Assembly: GCF_003268595.1 (NCBI RefSeq)
Contig: NZ_CP029797.1
Coordinates: 269,501-333,500, forward strand
Direction: 5' to 3'
Source: Paraliobacillus zengyii
Lineage (GTDB): Bacteria; Bacillota; Bacilli; Bacillales; Amphibacillaceae
DNA length: 64,000 nucleotides
Part shown: piece by piece, positions 25,872 through 35,766 of the stretch
Numbering within the stretch: the stretch's first letter is position 1
How the letters are laid out: each line of letters begins with the position of its first letter
The notes under the pieces: generated by a model
The model's input: only the letters and a program-made list of their open reading frames with translations
The model's database searches: none
Told to the model about the DNA's origin: nothing
Made by a program: the position numbers and the translations under genes

Positions 25872-26453
25872 GTGAAAGTAAAAAAACACATAAAAAAATT
25901 GGAACTATCTGAGCAAGAGTTCCGTCTTATATATGATCTATTCTATGACCGTGTGTATCGAGATGCTTATTTTGTTATTAAAGATAAATATTTAGCACAA
26001 GATATTGTCCAAGATACGTTTGTGAAGGTTTATAAACACATTGATAATTTAGAAAGTAGAGATAAGTTGGGTTCCTGGCTATCAACAATCGCAACAAGAA
26101 CAGCAATTGATTTGATTCGCAAACAAAATACTTGGAATGGTATACCTACAGAGGATTTGGTGCTAGAGCATGTAAAATCGAAACATGAAATCGCAGCTTC
26201 AGTAGAGACGCTAGTTGTAAGTGGTATTATCCAAGAAGCTGTTATTGGAAAAATTGCAGAGCTTAAACCTGAATATAGAGAAGTAATGGTTTTAAAGTAT
26301 ATCCATGAATTAAAAGATAAGGAAATTTCGAAGTGGACAGACTTAAAAGAAGGAACGATTAAATCACGTATTCATCGAGCGAAATCAGAATTGCGTCAAC
26401 TCATAAAACAAGACGAGTCATGTAAACATTTATTTGGTGGTGAACCGTTATGA
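25872..26453 (+). CDS. ECF-type RNA polymerase sigma factor
   Basis: 193 residues from GTG 25872. Region 2 spans RLIYDLFYDRVYRDAYFVIK and DIVQDTFVKVYKHIDNL, with the GSWLSTIATRTAIDLIRKQN DNA-melting part; region 4 is LKPEYREVMVLKYIHELKDK followed by EGTIKSRIHRAKSELRQLI. Similar to the SigX/SigV/SigW group of Bacillus cell-envelope stress sigmas. AAGG lies 9 nt upstream of the GTG; a TTG further upstream is less likely. The anti-sigma gene overlaps by four bases. No clear ECF autoregulatory promoter could be seen upstream. Confidence 0.9.
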   Translation: MKVKKHIKKLELSEQEFRLIYDLFYDRVYRDAYFVIKDKYLAQDIVQDTFVKVYKHIDNLESRDKLGSWLSTIATRTAIDLIRKQNTWNGIPTEDLVLEHVKSKHEIAASVETLVVSGIIQEAVIGKIAELKPEYREVMVLKYIHELKDKEISKWTDLKEGTIKSRIHRAKSELRQLIKQDESCKHLFGGEPL

Positions 26454-27247
26454 AGCAGTCCAGCAAAAATGACATCATGAATGATCGATTTGTTCAAGAC
26501 ATTGTAAAAAAGGATTATGATCAGCCCCCAGAAGCTCCACTTTCAAAAGAAACAGTGTGGGAACGAATTAATGCAGACTTAACAGAACAGCAGGTTTCAA
26601 ATTGGTTTTCGCGTAGAATAAATAACAAAATGCTAAGTGTGGCTAGTATACTTGTTATTTTGATTATCAGTTCACTGTTTTTTCATATAAAAGATGGGGA
26701 GGCATTTGGTTGGTTTACAGACTATTTTGTTACTAAACAAGGTTCAACAACACAGGTAACCAATCAATTGTCTGATGAACCTATAGAGGCAGAGGATCTG
26801 CCACCAGTCCCGTCAAAGGATGAAATAGAGGTAAAAGAGTTGATCCCGTTAGAAGAATCAATGAGCTTTGAGGAAGCGAAAGAAGTGGTTACCTTTTCCT
26901 TATTAAAACCTACTTATGTACCGGATGGCTATATATTGTCTGATGTTACGGTCATCACATTTAATGATCATCCACAAGAAGAGGTGATTTTATCTTATCA
27001 AAGTGAAGAAGAAATAGTCACTATAGGACAGGAACCTATTATGGGTGAACAGTTTTCTACTAATATAACTGTAAATAATGAAGATGCTGTTGTATCTACT
27101 ATTGATGTTAATGGACAAGAAGCAACATATTTTGCTTTTAATGATGGGGTAGCTCAATTAGTTTGGATGCGTATGCGTACATTGATTACAATAGAAGGTT
27201 CGCTTGGACAAAGTGAGATGCAAAAGGTTGCCTCAACATTACAGTAA
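26450..27247 (+). CDS. Membrane-anchored anti-sigma factor with DUF4367 domain
   Basis: 265 residues. A cytoplasmic N-terminus (~60 residues) would bind the sigma factor; one transmembrane helix MLSVASILVILIISSLFF lies at ~61-78; the extracytoplasmic part ends in a DUF4367 module (LLKPTYVPDGYILSDVTVI onward) shared with sporulation and envelope sensors. The ATGA overlap with the sigma gene is the classical ECF sigma/anti-sigma arrangement. The signal is unknown. Confidence 0.85.
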   Translation: MKQSSKNDIMNDRFVQDIVKKDYDQPPEAPLSKETVWERINADLTEQQVSNWFSRRINNKMLSVASILVILIISSLFFHIKDGEAFGWFTDYFVTKQGSTTQVTNQLSDEPIEAEDLPPVPSKDEIEVKELIPLEESMSFEEAKEVVTFSLLKPTYVPDGYILSDVTVITFNDHPQEEVILSYQSEEEIVTIGQEPIMGEQFSTNITVNNEDAVVSTIDVNGQEATYFAFNDGVAQLVWMRMRTLITIEGSLGQSEMQKVASTLQ

Positions 27248-27248
27248 G

Positions 27249-27272
27249 AAAAGCCTATTATAGGCTTTTTTT
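27249..27272 (+). terminator. Terminator of the sigma/anti-sigma operon
   Basis: AAAGCCTA and TAGGCTTT with a minimal loop followed by T7. Confidence 0.88.
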
Positions 27273-27340
27273 ATTTTAATAGTAACTACTCAGATTGGTG
27301 TTAAAGATAGGGAATAAGTATAGATGGGGGGTGAATTTTA

Positions 27341-27613
27341 ATGAAAAGTCAGATGCCAACTGATATAGACGTTTTTTTTGGAAAACATGAGATAAAAATT
27401 AGTCGTCGATATGAATTCTATTATAATGTAAATGATATTTTAATAGCGTTGTGGTTTATTATTGGAAGTATTCTATTTTTTAAAGAAACTACTAGTTTTG
27501 CTGGAACATGGTTCTTTTTAATAGGTAGTGTTCAGTTATTGATTCGACCGGTTATTCGTATTATTAGAAGCGTACACTTAAAGAAATCGAATGAGAAACG
27601 TTCAAAACGATAA
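27341..27613 (+). CDS. YrhK-like membrane protein
   Basis: 90 residues. The FGKHEIKISRRYEFYYNVNDI segment followed by two helices (LIALWFIIGSILFF and TWFFLIGSVQLLIRPVIRI) is the YrhK domain. GGGGTGA precedes the ATG. In B. subtilis yrhK is next to a sigma factor gene cluster too, but its function is unknown. Monocistronic by position. Confidence 0.8.
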   Translation: MKSQMPTDIDVFFGKHEIKISRRYEFYYNVNDILIALWFIIGSILFFKETTSFAGTWFFLIGSVQLLIRPVIRIIRSVHLKKSNEKRSKR

Positions 27614-27777
27614 GTTACTTGTTAGATTTCTTTTCCTATATAATTTAACAAGTAAAATGAAGTATAAAAAATGTCATCAAATTGTTTTTTTATTCTTCAG
27701 AAAGTTCGTATGATTATGATAAAATAAGATATCTCATATGAGTGATTAATATATTCCGTGGTCAAAGGAGGAGCATT

Positions 27778-29247
27778 ATGCAACAGGGTAATGAAGAACT
27801 AGCACGTGCAACGGGAAATGCTCAAGTCAGAACCTTAAGTTTCCGATTAGGAGCATTTGGAGCAGCTGTTCCCTTACTATTTTTTGTGGTGTGGGCGATT
27901 ACCACTAGTGTATTAAAATTATCATCAGAAGTGGGTCTTGTAATGGGTGCAGTAATTGGTCTTACACTAGGTTTGTTTTTTAGTAAAAGCAAATGGGCTG
28001 ATTATGCACAGGGATTATTTGAAGGTTTGACGCAACCAATTGGTGTGGTTGCGATGGTTGCTTGGTTTTACGCCGGCATGTTTGCCCAGGTTTTACAAGT
28101 AGGTGGTTTAGTCGAGGGACTTGTCTGGGTTGGGGCAGTAACAGGTTTTACCGGTGGATTATTCGTTGCGTTAACGTTTATTTTGGCAGCAGTATTTTCA
28201 ACTGCAGTTGGGACAGGTTATGGTACGACTGTTGCATTTTGTACGTTAATGTATCCGGCGGGCGTTGCTACAGGGGCTGACCCGACGATGTTATTTGCAG
28301 CAATTTTAGCTGGTGCTGTCTTTGGTGATAATTTAGCGCCAGTTTCTGACACAACAATTGTATCCGCTACTACACAGGATGCTGATGTTCCTGGAGTCGT
28401 ACGTAGTAGATTTAAGTATGCAATTGCAGCAGCAATTCCAACAGTTATTTTATTTGCCATCTTTGGTGGTGGAGGTAACGCATTAACTAATGAAACGGTG
28501 ATTGGAGAATCTACAAGTCCAACAGGTTTACTTATGTTAATTCCATTTGCAATTGTATTAATTTTAGCTTTATCTGGTCATCATTTACTTACTTCCTTAA
28601 CATGGGGGATTCTAGCAGCAATTGTTAGTATTGTTGTTTTCCCAATCGGTTCTTTTGAAGCAATCATATCTTTTAATCCAGATTCAGATGCAATTGTTGA
28701 AGGAGCACTAATAAATGGTATTACCGGTTACATGAACATGGCAATATTAATTTTATTAATTGTAGCAGCTGCACATTTAATGAAATTAGGTGGTACGATG
28801 GAGGCTATAACAGGAGCGTTAGTTAAGTGGATTAAGAAATCTGTCAGACGAGCTGAACTCTCTATTTGGGCAATTGTGGCGCTTTTGAATAGTGCAATTA
28901 CAATTAATACGGCTGCAGAGATTGCAGCGGCTCCGTTTGTTAAAGAAATAGGAGAAAAGTATAAGATTCATAGCTATAGACGGGCGAATATGCTTGATGC
29001 GATTACATCAGCTTTAGGATATATCTTCCCTTGGGGTGCACCAGTTTTACTCGGTTGGTCTACTATTAATATGATGAAAGAAACGTATGAGTGGCTTCCA
29101 GTTGTAGCACCAACTGCAGTCTTTCCGTTTGTTTTTCAGGGTTGGTTCTTAGTGATTGTTATGCTAATAGCGGCATTGACAGGATGGGGCTTGCGCTACC
29201 AAGGAAAGAATGGTGAAGAATTAATAGAGCCACCAGAAGATGAATAA
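27778..29247 (+). CDS. NhaC-family Na+/H+ antiporter
   Basis: 489 residues with 11-12 transmembrane helices. Conserved NhaC-type stretches: FAAILAGAVFGDNLAPVSDT, where polar residues lie in the ion path, and a second repeat with LNSAITINTAAEIAAAPFVKE and LGYIFPWGAPVLLG. It would expel Na+ in exchange for H+ or an organic acid; MleN-type malate/lactate antiport is an alternative for this family. AAAGGAGGAG precedes ATG 27778. Fits the saline lifestyle suggested by ectABC. Confidence 0.88.
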   Translation: MQQGNEELARATGNAQVRTLSFRLGAFGAAVPLLFFVVWAITTSVLKLSSEVGLVMGAVIGLTLGLFFSKSKWADYAQGLFEGLTQPIGVVAMVAWFYAGMFAQVLQVGGLVEGLVWVGAVTGFTGGLFVALTFILAAVFSTAVGTGYGTTVAFCTLMYPAGVATGADPTMLFAAILAGAVFGDNLAPVSDTTIVSATTQDADVPGVVRSRFKYAIAAAIPTVILFAIFGGGGNALTNETVIGESTSPTGLLMLIPFAIVLILALSGHHLLTSLTWGILAAIVSIVVFPIGSFEAIISFNPDSDAIVEGALINGITGYMNMAILILLIVAAAHLMKLGGTMEAITGALVKWIKKSVRRAELSIWAIVALLNSAITINTAAEIAAAPFVKEIGEKYKIHSYRRANMLDAITSALGYIFPWGAPVLLGWSTINMMKETYEWLPVVAPTAVFPFVFQGWFLVIVMLIAALTGWGLRYQGKNGEELIEPPEDE

Positions 29248-29263
29248 AGTATCTTAATGATTA

Positions 29264-29309
29264 AAATAAAAGCCAACTATGCGTTTAATCGCTAGTTGGC
29301 TTTTATTTT
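29264..29309. terminator. Bidirectional terminator between nhaC-type gene and pepT
   Basis: AAATAAAAGCCAACTA pairs perfectly with TAGTTGGCTTTTATTT; A- and T-tracts flank both sides. Confidence 0.9.
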
Positions 29310-30540
29310 ATGCTCTTTCTTCAAACAGTGTACTAATTTCTACAATCGTTTTAACTGCCTTCTCCATATTGTTAACTGATATATACTCATATTTACCGTG
29401 GAAGTTTTCTCCACCAGTAAATAGATTTGGTGTAGGTAGTCCTTTAAATGAAAGTTGTGATCCATCTGTACCACCACGGATAGGGTGAATTAGTGGCTCG
29501 ATACCTAAATTCTGCATTGCGTCTGAAGCGGTATCAACTATTTCACGTACCGGTTCAATTTTTTCGCGCATGTTGTAATATTGATCAGACATTTCTAGGG
29601 ACACAGCTTGGTTTCCGTGCTTCTTCTTAAATTCAGCTACAAGTTTTTCAATCACTGATTTTTTTGCACTAAATTTGGTTCGGTCATGGTCACGAATGAT
29701 ATAGTATAATTTAGCATCTTCTACGTCCCCTTGAAAGGAAAGAAGGTGATAGAAACCCTCATGTTTGTCAGTAAATTCAGGTGCTTCTTGAGCAGGTAGT
29801 CTGCTGTTAAAAGCAATAGCAATCTTTGTAGCACTTATTAGTTTATTTTTAGCTGTTCCTGGATGTACGTTGTTTCCTTTAAAAGTGACTTTAGCTGCTG
29901 CGGCATTAAAGCTTTCGTATTGTAGTTCGCCAAGAGGACCGCCGTCAACGGTGTAAGCAAAGTCAGCTCCAAATGCTTTTACATCGAATTTATGAGGGCC
30001 ACGGCCAATTTCTTCATCGGGAGTAAAAGCTACACGAATTTTTCCGTGTTTCACTTCTGGATGTTTGATAAGGTAATCCATTGCTGTCATAATTTCAGCA
30101 ACACCCGCTTTATTATCTGCGCCAAGTAATGTTGTGCCGTCTGTTGTTATTAATGTATGTCCTTGATATTTTTTAATTTCTGGATAGTCTTTCGTTTTCA
30201 ATAGGATACCTAAAGATTCATTTAAAATAATATCATTTCCATCATAATTTTCGATAAGCTGAGGCTTAACATTTTTTCCGGTAAAGTCTGTTGCAGTATC
30301 AATATGTGCTAGAAATCCAATGGTTTGAACTTCTTTTTCCGTATTAGCAGGCAGTGTAGCCATTACATAACAATTCTCGTCAATCGTTACATCTTGCATA
30401 CCAATTTCCTTTAGCTCATTAACTAATATGTGAGCTAGTGTCCATTGTCCTTCTGTTGACGGACAAGTATCGTTATTTTCATTTGATTGCGTATCAATTT
30501 TGACATATGTAGTAAAGCGATCTATTAGTTTCTTGTTCAT
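29308..30540 (-). CDS. pepT: Peptidase T (tripeptide aminopeptidase)
   Basis: 410 residues, the exact length of B. subtilis PepT. M20 zinc metallopeptidase that removes the N-terminal residue of tripeptides in the cytoplasm. Motifs: [19 protein letters not shown] with the first metal His-x-Asp, [18 protein letters not shown] with the bridging Asp, [10 protein letters not shown] with the catalytic Glu pair, [14 protein letters not shown], and [16 protein letters not shown] 30540 is preferred although its SD (GGAG) is rather far. The ~245 bp upstream to the next gene hold nothing recognised. Confidence 0.96.
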   Translation of the reverse strand: MNKKLIDRFTTYVKIDTQSNENNDTCPSTEGQWTLAHILVNELKEIGMQDVTIDENCYVMATLPANTEKEVQTIGFLAHIDTATDFTGKNVKPQLIENYDGNDIILNESLGILLKTKDYPEIKKYQGHTLITTDGTTLLGADNKAGVAEIMTAMDYLIKHPEVKHGKIRVAFTPDEEIGRGPHKFDVKAFGADFAYTVDGGPLGELQYESFNAAAAKVTFKGNNVHPGTAKNKLISATKIAIAFNSRLPAQEAPEFTDKHEGFYHLLSFQGDVEDAKLYYIIRDHDRTKFSAKKSVIEKLVAEFKKKHGNQAVSLEMSDQYYNMREKIEPVREIVDTASDAMQNLGIEPLIHPIRGGTDGSQLSFKGLPTPNLFTGGENFHGKYEYISVNNMEKAVKTIVEISTLFEERA

Positions 30541-30786
30541 TCTCAGTTCATCTCCATTTATTAGAATCCTTTTCATTTTAACACATTTATCCCGGTGTAA
30601 CCGTCCATAAGACTTCCTCTGCAAAATAGGAAGTGAAACGAAGCAATTTAAGTGGGAGTTAGTGTATGCTAATACCCAGAATGGTTTAATTGATAAAATG
30701 GGGGAATAGCATGTCATGGCTAGAAGTGCCGCCTTTCAGAGAGAATATAAATTGAAATTAATAAATCTATTGACTAGCGTAATGAA

Positions 30787-31701
30787 TTAAATTTTCACAT
30801 TACGTCGTTTTTCTTGTTTGTGGTAATGCGTTGTTTGAAACCATTTTTCCCAATCTTCTAGTTCACCAGTAAGTACATGATTCTGATATTCCTTTGGTAG
30901 TTGATTAGCTGCATGTCCACCAATTAAATAGTCTAATTTAACGGGCTGCTTTTCAAGATATTCAATAAAATCTACAACGTAATGGATATGAGAATCCAAT
31001 GTAACAGAAAAGCAAATCAACCGAACTTGGTTTATCTGAATTAATGACTTAATACTTTCCTTTGTCGTGTTTTCTCCGATATATATAACATCAACGCCTC
31101 TTTTTTTGAGAAATAATGAGAATAGTAGTAAGCCTATATTATGAAATTCATTTGGAGGACAGATTGCCAAGGCTTTAACATTTCCTTGTTCACTTTGCGT
31201 ATCTTCAAAAAAACGCAGAATTTTTCGTTGTATAAAGTGACTAATAAAATGTTCTTGTGCAACACTTAGCTTCCCCGTCTCCCATTGATAACCAACATTA
31301 TATAAAATAGGAATGAAAATTTGATGAAAGACAGTTTCATAGTCAAAATTTGCAAAGGCTGAATTGACGATTTCTGTAGCTGTGCTTGCATCATATTCAA
31401 TAAGAGCTTCGTAAATAGTATCTATTAAATTGGAGAAGTTGATGTCCGAAGAAGAGAGTGATGTAAAGCTAGTTTGCGATGCTTGCTTTTCTTTAAAGGC
31501 AAGCATCGCTTGTCGGATTGAAATCATTTTATCTTCTTTTTCATCTAGAATCCATTTTAAATCACTTAGGTCTTGCTCGGAGTAAATTCTAGTACCCCCT
31601 TCTGTTCGGGTTGGTGTTATTACACCATAGCGATTTTCCCATGCACGTAAAGTGATAGGTGAAACGCCAAGCAATTCAGATATTTTTTTAATGCCATACA
31701 T
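30787..31701 (-). CDS. CarH/LitR-type coenzyme B12-dependent photoreceptor repressor
   Basis: 304 residues. N-terminal MerR-type winged helix (YGIKKISELLGVSPITLRAW, ENRYGV.. TRTEGGTRIYSEQDL), a central four-helix bundle, and a C-terminal B12-binding Rossmann domain. The light-sensing marks of CarH are all present: W140-x9-E150-H151 in the bundle, and His187 in NEFHNIG, the ExHxxG motif that supplies the lower cobalt ligand. In Thermus CarH and B. megaterium LitR, adenosylcobalamin drives tetramer binding in the dark and light breaks it. It is divergent from the carotenoid operon with matching operators between. ATG 31701 preferred over GTG 31710. Confidence 0.92.
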   Translation of the reverse strand: MYGIKKISELLGVSPITLRAWENRYGVITPTRTEGGTRIYSEQDLSDLKWILDEKEDKMISIRQAMLAFKEKQASQTSFTSLSSSDINFSNLIDTIYEALIEYDASTATEIVNSAFANFDYETVFHQIFIPILYNVGYQWETGKLSVAQEHFISHFIQRKILRFFEDTQSEQGNVKALAICPPNEFHNIGLLLFSLFLKKRGVDVIYIGENTTKESIKSLIQINQVRLICFSVTLDSHIHYVVDFIEYLEKQPVKLDYLIGGHAANQLPKEYQNHVLTGELEDWEKWFQTTHYHKQEKRRNVKI

Positions 31702-31774
31702 GTTTCCCACTCTTTTCTACAAGACAGTTAAATTTGTACTATTAGTATACCATTTTTATATGTAATCCAAAATC

Positions 31775-31807
31775 TATACAAAAGTTATACAAATATTATA
31801 TAATTAG
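31775..31807 (+). promoter_or_regulatory. Carotenoid operon promoter with three 11-bp CarH-type repeats
   Basis: Three contiguous 11-mers, TATACAAAAGT (31775-31785), TATACAAATAT (31786-31796) and TATATAATTAG (31797-31807), repeat exactly in register. CarH operators are known to hold tandem 11-bp repeats with a TACA-type core. The first repeat contains a -35-like TATACA and the third the -10 TATAAT (31799-31804) at 18-bp spacing, so a bound tetramer would cover the promoter. Confidence 0.8.
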
Positions 31808-31874
31808 AGTAATAGATTTGTCACGGCGTATTCAGCATGAATAACTAGCTTTTTAGTGAAGAGGAGAAGATTGG

Positions 31875-33407
31875 ATGAAGAAGAAAGTTATAGTAGTAGG
31901 TGCAGGTCCAGGAGGTTTGGCTGCAGCAATGCGTCTAAGTGCCGAGGGTTATCAAGTAAAGGTATTTGAGAAGCAACCGCATATTGGAGGGCGCACTTCA
32001 AAATTACAAGTAGGGGATTACACATTTGATTTAGGTCCGACGTTTTTTATGATGCCACAGATGTTGGAAGAGTTATTTGTGAAATCAGGGCGAAATTTGC
32101 ATGATTATGTAGATATGCGAGAAATTGATCCACTCTATACACTCAAGTTTGGCGATGTGACATTCTTACCTAGCCAAGATCCTGAAAAAACAAAAGCTGA
32201 AATTAAACGGTTATTTCCAGGTGATGAAGAAGGGTATGAAAGATTTCTTCGGTATGAAGGAGAAAAATTTGATCGTGTTATTGCATTGTTAAAGCAGCCG
32301 TTCACAAAATGGAGTGATTTCTTTACCAAAGAAATGTGGCGAGCATTACCTAAGTTAAATGCTTTAGATACAGTATATGGACGTCTATCAAAGTATTTTA
32401 AAGATGAACGTTTAAAATGGGCCTTTTCTTTTCAATCTAAATATCTTGGGATGTCTGCTTGGGACTGTCCGGGTACATTTACGATTTTATCTTTTTTAGA
32501 ACACCGTTATGGTTTATTTCATCCTATTGGAGGAGTAAACCAAGTTTGTGCAGCAATGGAGCGTGTAATTATAGAGTTCGGTGGAGAGATATTCACTGAA
32601 ACAGGTGTCAAGCATGTCTTAGTTGAAGAAGGAAGTGCAACAGGTGTTTTGTTAGAAAATGGTGAAAGTATTTTTGCTGATGATGTCGTAATTAATGCCG
32701 ATTATGGTTATGCGATGGCGAATTTATTCGACCAAGATAAATTAAAAAAACATACAAATGAAAAGGTAGATAAAAAACGTTTTTCTTTATCCACCTTCAT
32801 GGTTTATTTAGGTATTGATCAGAAACTTGACTTGCCCCATCATATGGTACTATTTGCCGATGATTACAAACAAAATGTTGATGATATTACGAAGGAAGGC
32901 CGAATTTCAGATGATGCATCTATTTATATCCATAATCCGTCCAAACTGGATCCTACGATGGCACCAGAAGGGAAATCTGCGTTATATGTGTTAATGCCTG
33001 TTCCTAATTTAGATGCGAATATAGATTGGGAAGAAGAAAAACCGAGGTTACGAGAAAAAATAATCCGTCGCTTAGAGCTTGAGACTGGAATTAGTGACTT
33101 TAAAACCCATATCGAGGAGGAAAAAATTGTATCTCCTTTAGAATGGCAAAATGATTATTTCGTATATCGAGGTGCGACTTTTAATTTAGCGCATAATTTA
33201 GATCAAATGATGTATTTTAGACCGCATAATAAATTTGAAGATGTTGATCACTGTTTCTTAGTTGGTGGCGGAACTCATCCGGGAAGCGGCTTGCCGACTA
33301 TTTTTCAGTCAGCAATGATTAGTTCGGATCTATTGAATAAACAATACGAAACGAAAGTAACGAAAAGTATTAAACGAGATATTGCCAAAGCGAAGGAGCA
33401 GGTATAA
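31875..33407 (+). CDS. crtN: CrtN/CrtI-family carotenoid desaturase, first paralog
   Basis: 510 residues. FAD-binding VVGAGPGGLAAAMRL at residues 7-21 and EKQPHIGGRTSKL, then FDLGPTFFMMP; the C-terminal FAD site is LVGGGTHPGSGLPTIFQSA. It belongs to the phytoene/4,4'-diapophytoene desaturase superfamily; its central FSFQSKYLGMSAWDCPGTF differs from the other two paralogs, so it may act at a different step or oxidation level. First gene of the light-regulated operon, with GAGGAG upstream; the next gene overlaps by one base. Which of the three paralogs makes 4,4'-diaponeurosporene cannot be settled from sequence alone. Confidence 0.85.
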   Translation: MKKKVIVVGAGPGGLAAAMRLSAEGYQVKVFEKQPHIGGRTSKLQVGDYTFDLGPTFFMMPQMLEELFVKSGRNLHDYVDMREIDPLYTLKFGDVTFLPSQDPEKTKAEIKRLFPGDEEGYERFLRYEGEKFDRVIALLKQPFTKWSDFFTKEMWRALPKLNALDTVYGRLSKYFKDERLKWAFSFQSKYLGMSAWDCPGTFTILSFLEHRYGLFHPIGGVNQVCAAMERVIIEFGGEIFTETGVKHVLVEEGSATGVLLENGESIFADDVVINADYGYAMANLFDQDKLKKHTNEKVDKKRFSLSTFMVYLGIDQKLDLPHHMVLFADDYKQNVDDITKEGRISDDASIYIHNPSKLDPTMAPEGKSALYVLMPVPNLDANIDWEEEKPRLREKIIRRLELETGISDFKTHIEEEKIVSPLEWQNDYFVYRGATFNLAHNLDQMMYFRPHNKFEDVDHCFLVGGGTHPGSGLPTIFQSAMISSDLLNKQYETKVTKSIKRDIAKAKEQV

Positions 33408-34861
33408 TGGAGATCGCTATTGTTGGAGCTGGAATCGGAGGACTTACTGCTGCACTTTTATTAGAGAAACAAGGTCACAAGATAAGCATCTATGAGAAAG
33501 AAGATCGACTGGGAGGAAGAGTAGTCTTTCAGTCAAACGGTGAATTTACAATTGACCAGGGACCTACCATCGTACTGTTGCCAGATATGATCCGTGAAAT
33601 TTTGGGTGAGGCAGGAATTGATCAAGAAGCAATTGAGTTCATTCCTTGTGATCCGCTTTACGATATTCATTATCCAGATGGAACGATTTATCGAAAATGG
33701 CGTGATCAAGTAAAACAACTAGAGGAAATTGAAAGATTGTTTCCTGGAGATAAACAGGGTTTTCTTCATTATACGGATGAAATGAAGAAGGTTTATCAGT
33801 TTGGTACAGAAGCCTTTTTATCTCGTATCTTTGGACGTAAACGGGATTTTCTATCCTATCAAAATATTAAATTTATTTTGCAGTCGCAATCCTATCAAAG
33901 TGTTACCAATTATTTAGCTAAATTCTTTAAAGATATTCGTTTGCGTCATGCATATGCATTACAAACGTTATACATTGGGGGCGCGCCACATCGTGTTCCA
34001 GCACTATACGGTTTAATTTCATATAGTGAGCATGCATTTGGTATTTGGTATGTGAAGGGTGGTTATGCAAGTTTAATACCTGTTTTAGAACAAGCTTGTG
34101 TAGAGCGGGGGATTGCTGTCCATAAACAAACAGCTGTAGATGAAATTATTGTAGAAAAGGACCGTGCTACAGGGATTAGAATAGACCAAACAATCTTCTC
34201 GTATGATGCAATTGTTTATAACGGGGACTATCCAATGATCAAGTCACTTGTTCCAAAAAAACATATAGAAAAGAAGAAGGTTAAACCCTCATCAGGCTGT
34301 GTGCTGGTTTATTTAGGGGTTAAGAAAAGATGGAAAAATGCAATTCCGCATCAATTTTTCTTATCAGAGGATTTCGATAGCTATATGAAAAAAGTGACAG
34401 AAAAGAGTAAGGTGCCAAATGATGCGTCATGTTATATGTTTAATCCAGTAACACTTGACCAAGACGCTGCACCACCAGGCAAGAGTGTTCTTTATATGCT
34501 AATCCCAGTACCTTCTAGTATGGAAGATGATCAAGAGGCTATCGAACATTTAATAGATACTCAAATTAGTAGGGTAGAACGTGCTAGTTTTCCTGGTTTA
34601 CTAGAAGCAATTGAATGGAAGGATGTTCGTACTCCACGAGATGCTGAAGTAGAAGGATTATTTCAAGGAGGAAGTTTTGGAGTCGCACCGGAGATAAGAC
34701 AATCAGGAGGGTTCAGATCTCAAATTATCCACCCTACTATTAAAGGTCTATATGCAGTTGGTGCGTCTGTGCACCCAGGTGGCGGTATTCCAATTGTCAT
34801 GCAAGGTGCTAGATTGCTGAGTCAACACTTTGAGAGAGAGGTGGAGAGAAATGTTAGATGA
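33407..34861 (+). CDS. crtN: CrtN-family carotenoid desaturase, second paralog
   Basis: 484 residues. IVGAGIGGLTAALLLEKQG at the N-terminus, GPTIVLLPDMIREI, and a central ALQTLYIGGAPHRVPALYGL that follows S. aureus CrtN (LQTLYIG..P.R.P.LY) more closely than the other paralogs; C-terminal AVGASVHPGGGIPIVMQGA. The likely role is dehydrogenation of 4,4'-diapophytoene to diaponeurosporene or diapolycopene. Overlaps the preceding gene by one base and crtM by 11 bases. Confidence 0.85.
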   Translation: MEIAIVGAGIGGLTAALLLEKQGHKISIYEKEDRLGGRVVFQSNGEFTIDQGPTIVLLPDMIREILGEAGIDQEAIEFIPCDPLYDIHYPDGTIYRKWRDQVKQLEEIERLFPGDKQGFLHYTDEMKKVYQFGTEAFLSRIFGRKRDFLSYQNIKFILQSQSYQSVTNYLAKFFKDIRLRHAYALQTLYIGGAPHRVPALYGLISYSEHAFGIWYVKGGYASLIPVLEQACVERGIAVHKQTAVDEIIVEKDRATGIRIDQTIFSYDAIVYNGDYPMIKSLVPKKHIEKKKVKPSSGCVLVYLGVKKRWKNAIPHQFFLSEDFDSYMKKVTEKSKVPNDASCYMFNPVTLDQDAAPPGKSVLYMLIPVPSSMEDDQEAIEHLIDTQISRVERASFPGLLEAIEWKDVRTPRDAEVEGLFQGGSFGVAPEIRQSGGFRSQIIHPTIKGLYAVGASVHPGGGIPIVMQGARLLSQHFEREVERNVR

Positions 34862-35678
34862 GAATATAGCGTTAGCATGTAAAGCCATGATGAAAAAAGG
34901 TTCATCTAGCTTTTATCACGCTTTTAAATTTTTGCCCAAAAAACAACGAGAGGCTGTATATGTCATTTATTCCTTTTGTAGAATGATTGATGATGCAGTT
35001 GATGAGCCTGAAAATTCACCTTATTCATTAGATGAATTAGAACGGCTGTTTGACCATTTAGACACGGCAGAGGGACATTTTATCTGGCCGGCTTTACGTT
35101 GGGTAATAAAAGAATATGATTTGCCGAAGGAACCTTACTATATTCAAATTAGTGGTCAACGTTTAGATTATATTCGTACATCTTACCAGACAATGGACCA
35201 ATTAGAAGACTATTGTTACAGGGTTGCTGGTTCAGTTGGTGAGATGTTAATTCCAGTCCTGCGTAGTGATGCGGATGAAACGTTAATAGAGGCTGGTATT
35301 TCTTTAGGTAAAGCCATGCAAATTGTTAATATAATTCGAGATATTGGTGCAGATAAGAAGCTTGGTAGAAGGTATGTACCACTTGAAATTATGGAAAAGT
35401 ATAAGTATCAAGAACGAGAGTGGGAAAATAAGGTTGTTAATGATGAACTGAGAGAAGTAATCGAAGCATTAACTGATCAAGCAGATGAGTGGTTTAATGA
35501 AGGTATGCGTTATATAGATGCATATCCTCCTAAAAGCGCGTTATCGATGAAGCTTGCAGCTGGATATTATCGTGAAATCATACGGGTTGTTCGAGATAAT
35601 AATTATCATGTTTTTACGGAGAGGGCCATTGTTACGAGTAAACGAAAAAGTCAATTGTTATTACAATTGACGAAATAG
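34851..35678 (+). CDS. crtM: Dehydrosqualene/phytoene synthase (CrtM type)
   Basis: 275 residues, close to S. aureus CrtM (287). Condenses two farnesyl diphosphates to 4,4'-diapophytoene. The two Mg-binding acidic motifs are present: FCRMIDDAVDEPE near residue 45 and IVNIIRDIGADKKLGRRYVP near residue 158; the flap SSSFYHAFKFLP is at the start. GGTGGAGAG precedes ATG 34851. C30 rather than C40 specificity is inferred from the CrtN/CrtP neighbours. Confidence 0.92.
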   Translation: MLDENIALACKAMMKKGSSSFYHAFKFLPKKQREAVYVIYSFCRMIDDAVDEPENSPYSLDELERLFDHLDTAEGHFIWPALRWVIKEYDLPKEPYYIQISGQRLDYIRTSYQTMDQLEDYCYRVAGSVGEMLIPVLRSDADETLIEAGISLGKAMQIVNIIRDIGADKKLGRRYVPLEIMEKYKYQEREWENKVVNDELREVIEALTDQADEWFNEGMRYIDAYPPKSALSMKLAAGYYREIIRVVRDNNYHVFTERAIVTSKRKSQLLLQLTK

Positions 35679-35766
35679 AGAGTGGGTTACTGTTATCGGA
35701 GGAGAGAAAAGATTCTTATTATATCCAACTTTTTTAATATGGTATACCATTGGCCTTATTCTACAA

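Noticed and set aside
30781..30816. Hairpin GCGTAATG/CATTACGT at the end of the CarH-type gene as terminator
   Set aside because: Stem is short, the loop is long, and no T-tract follows on the minus strand.
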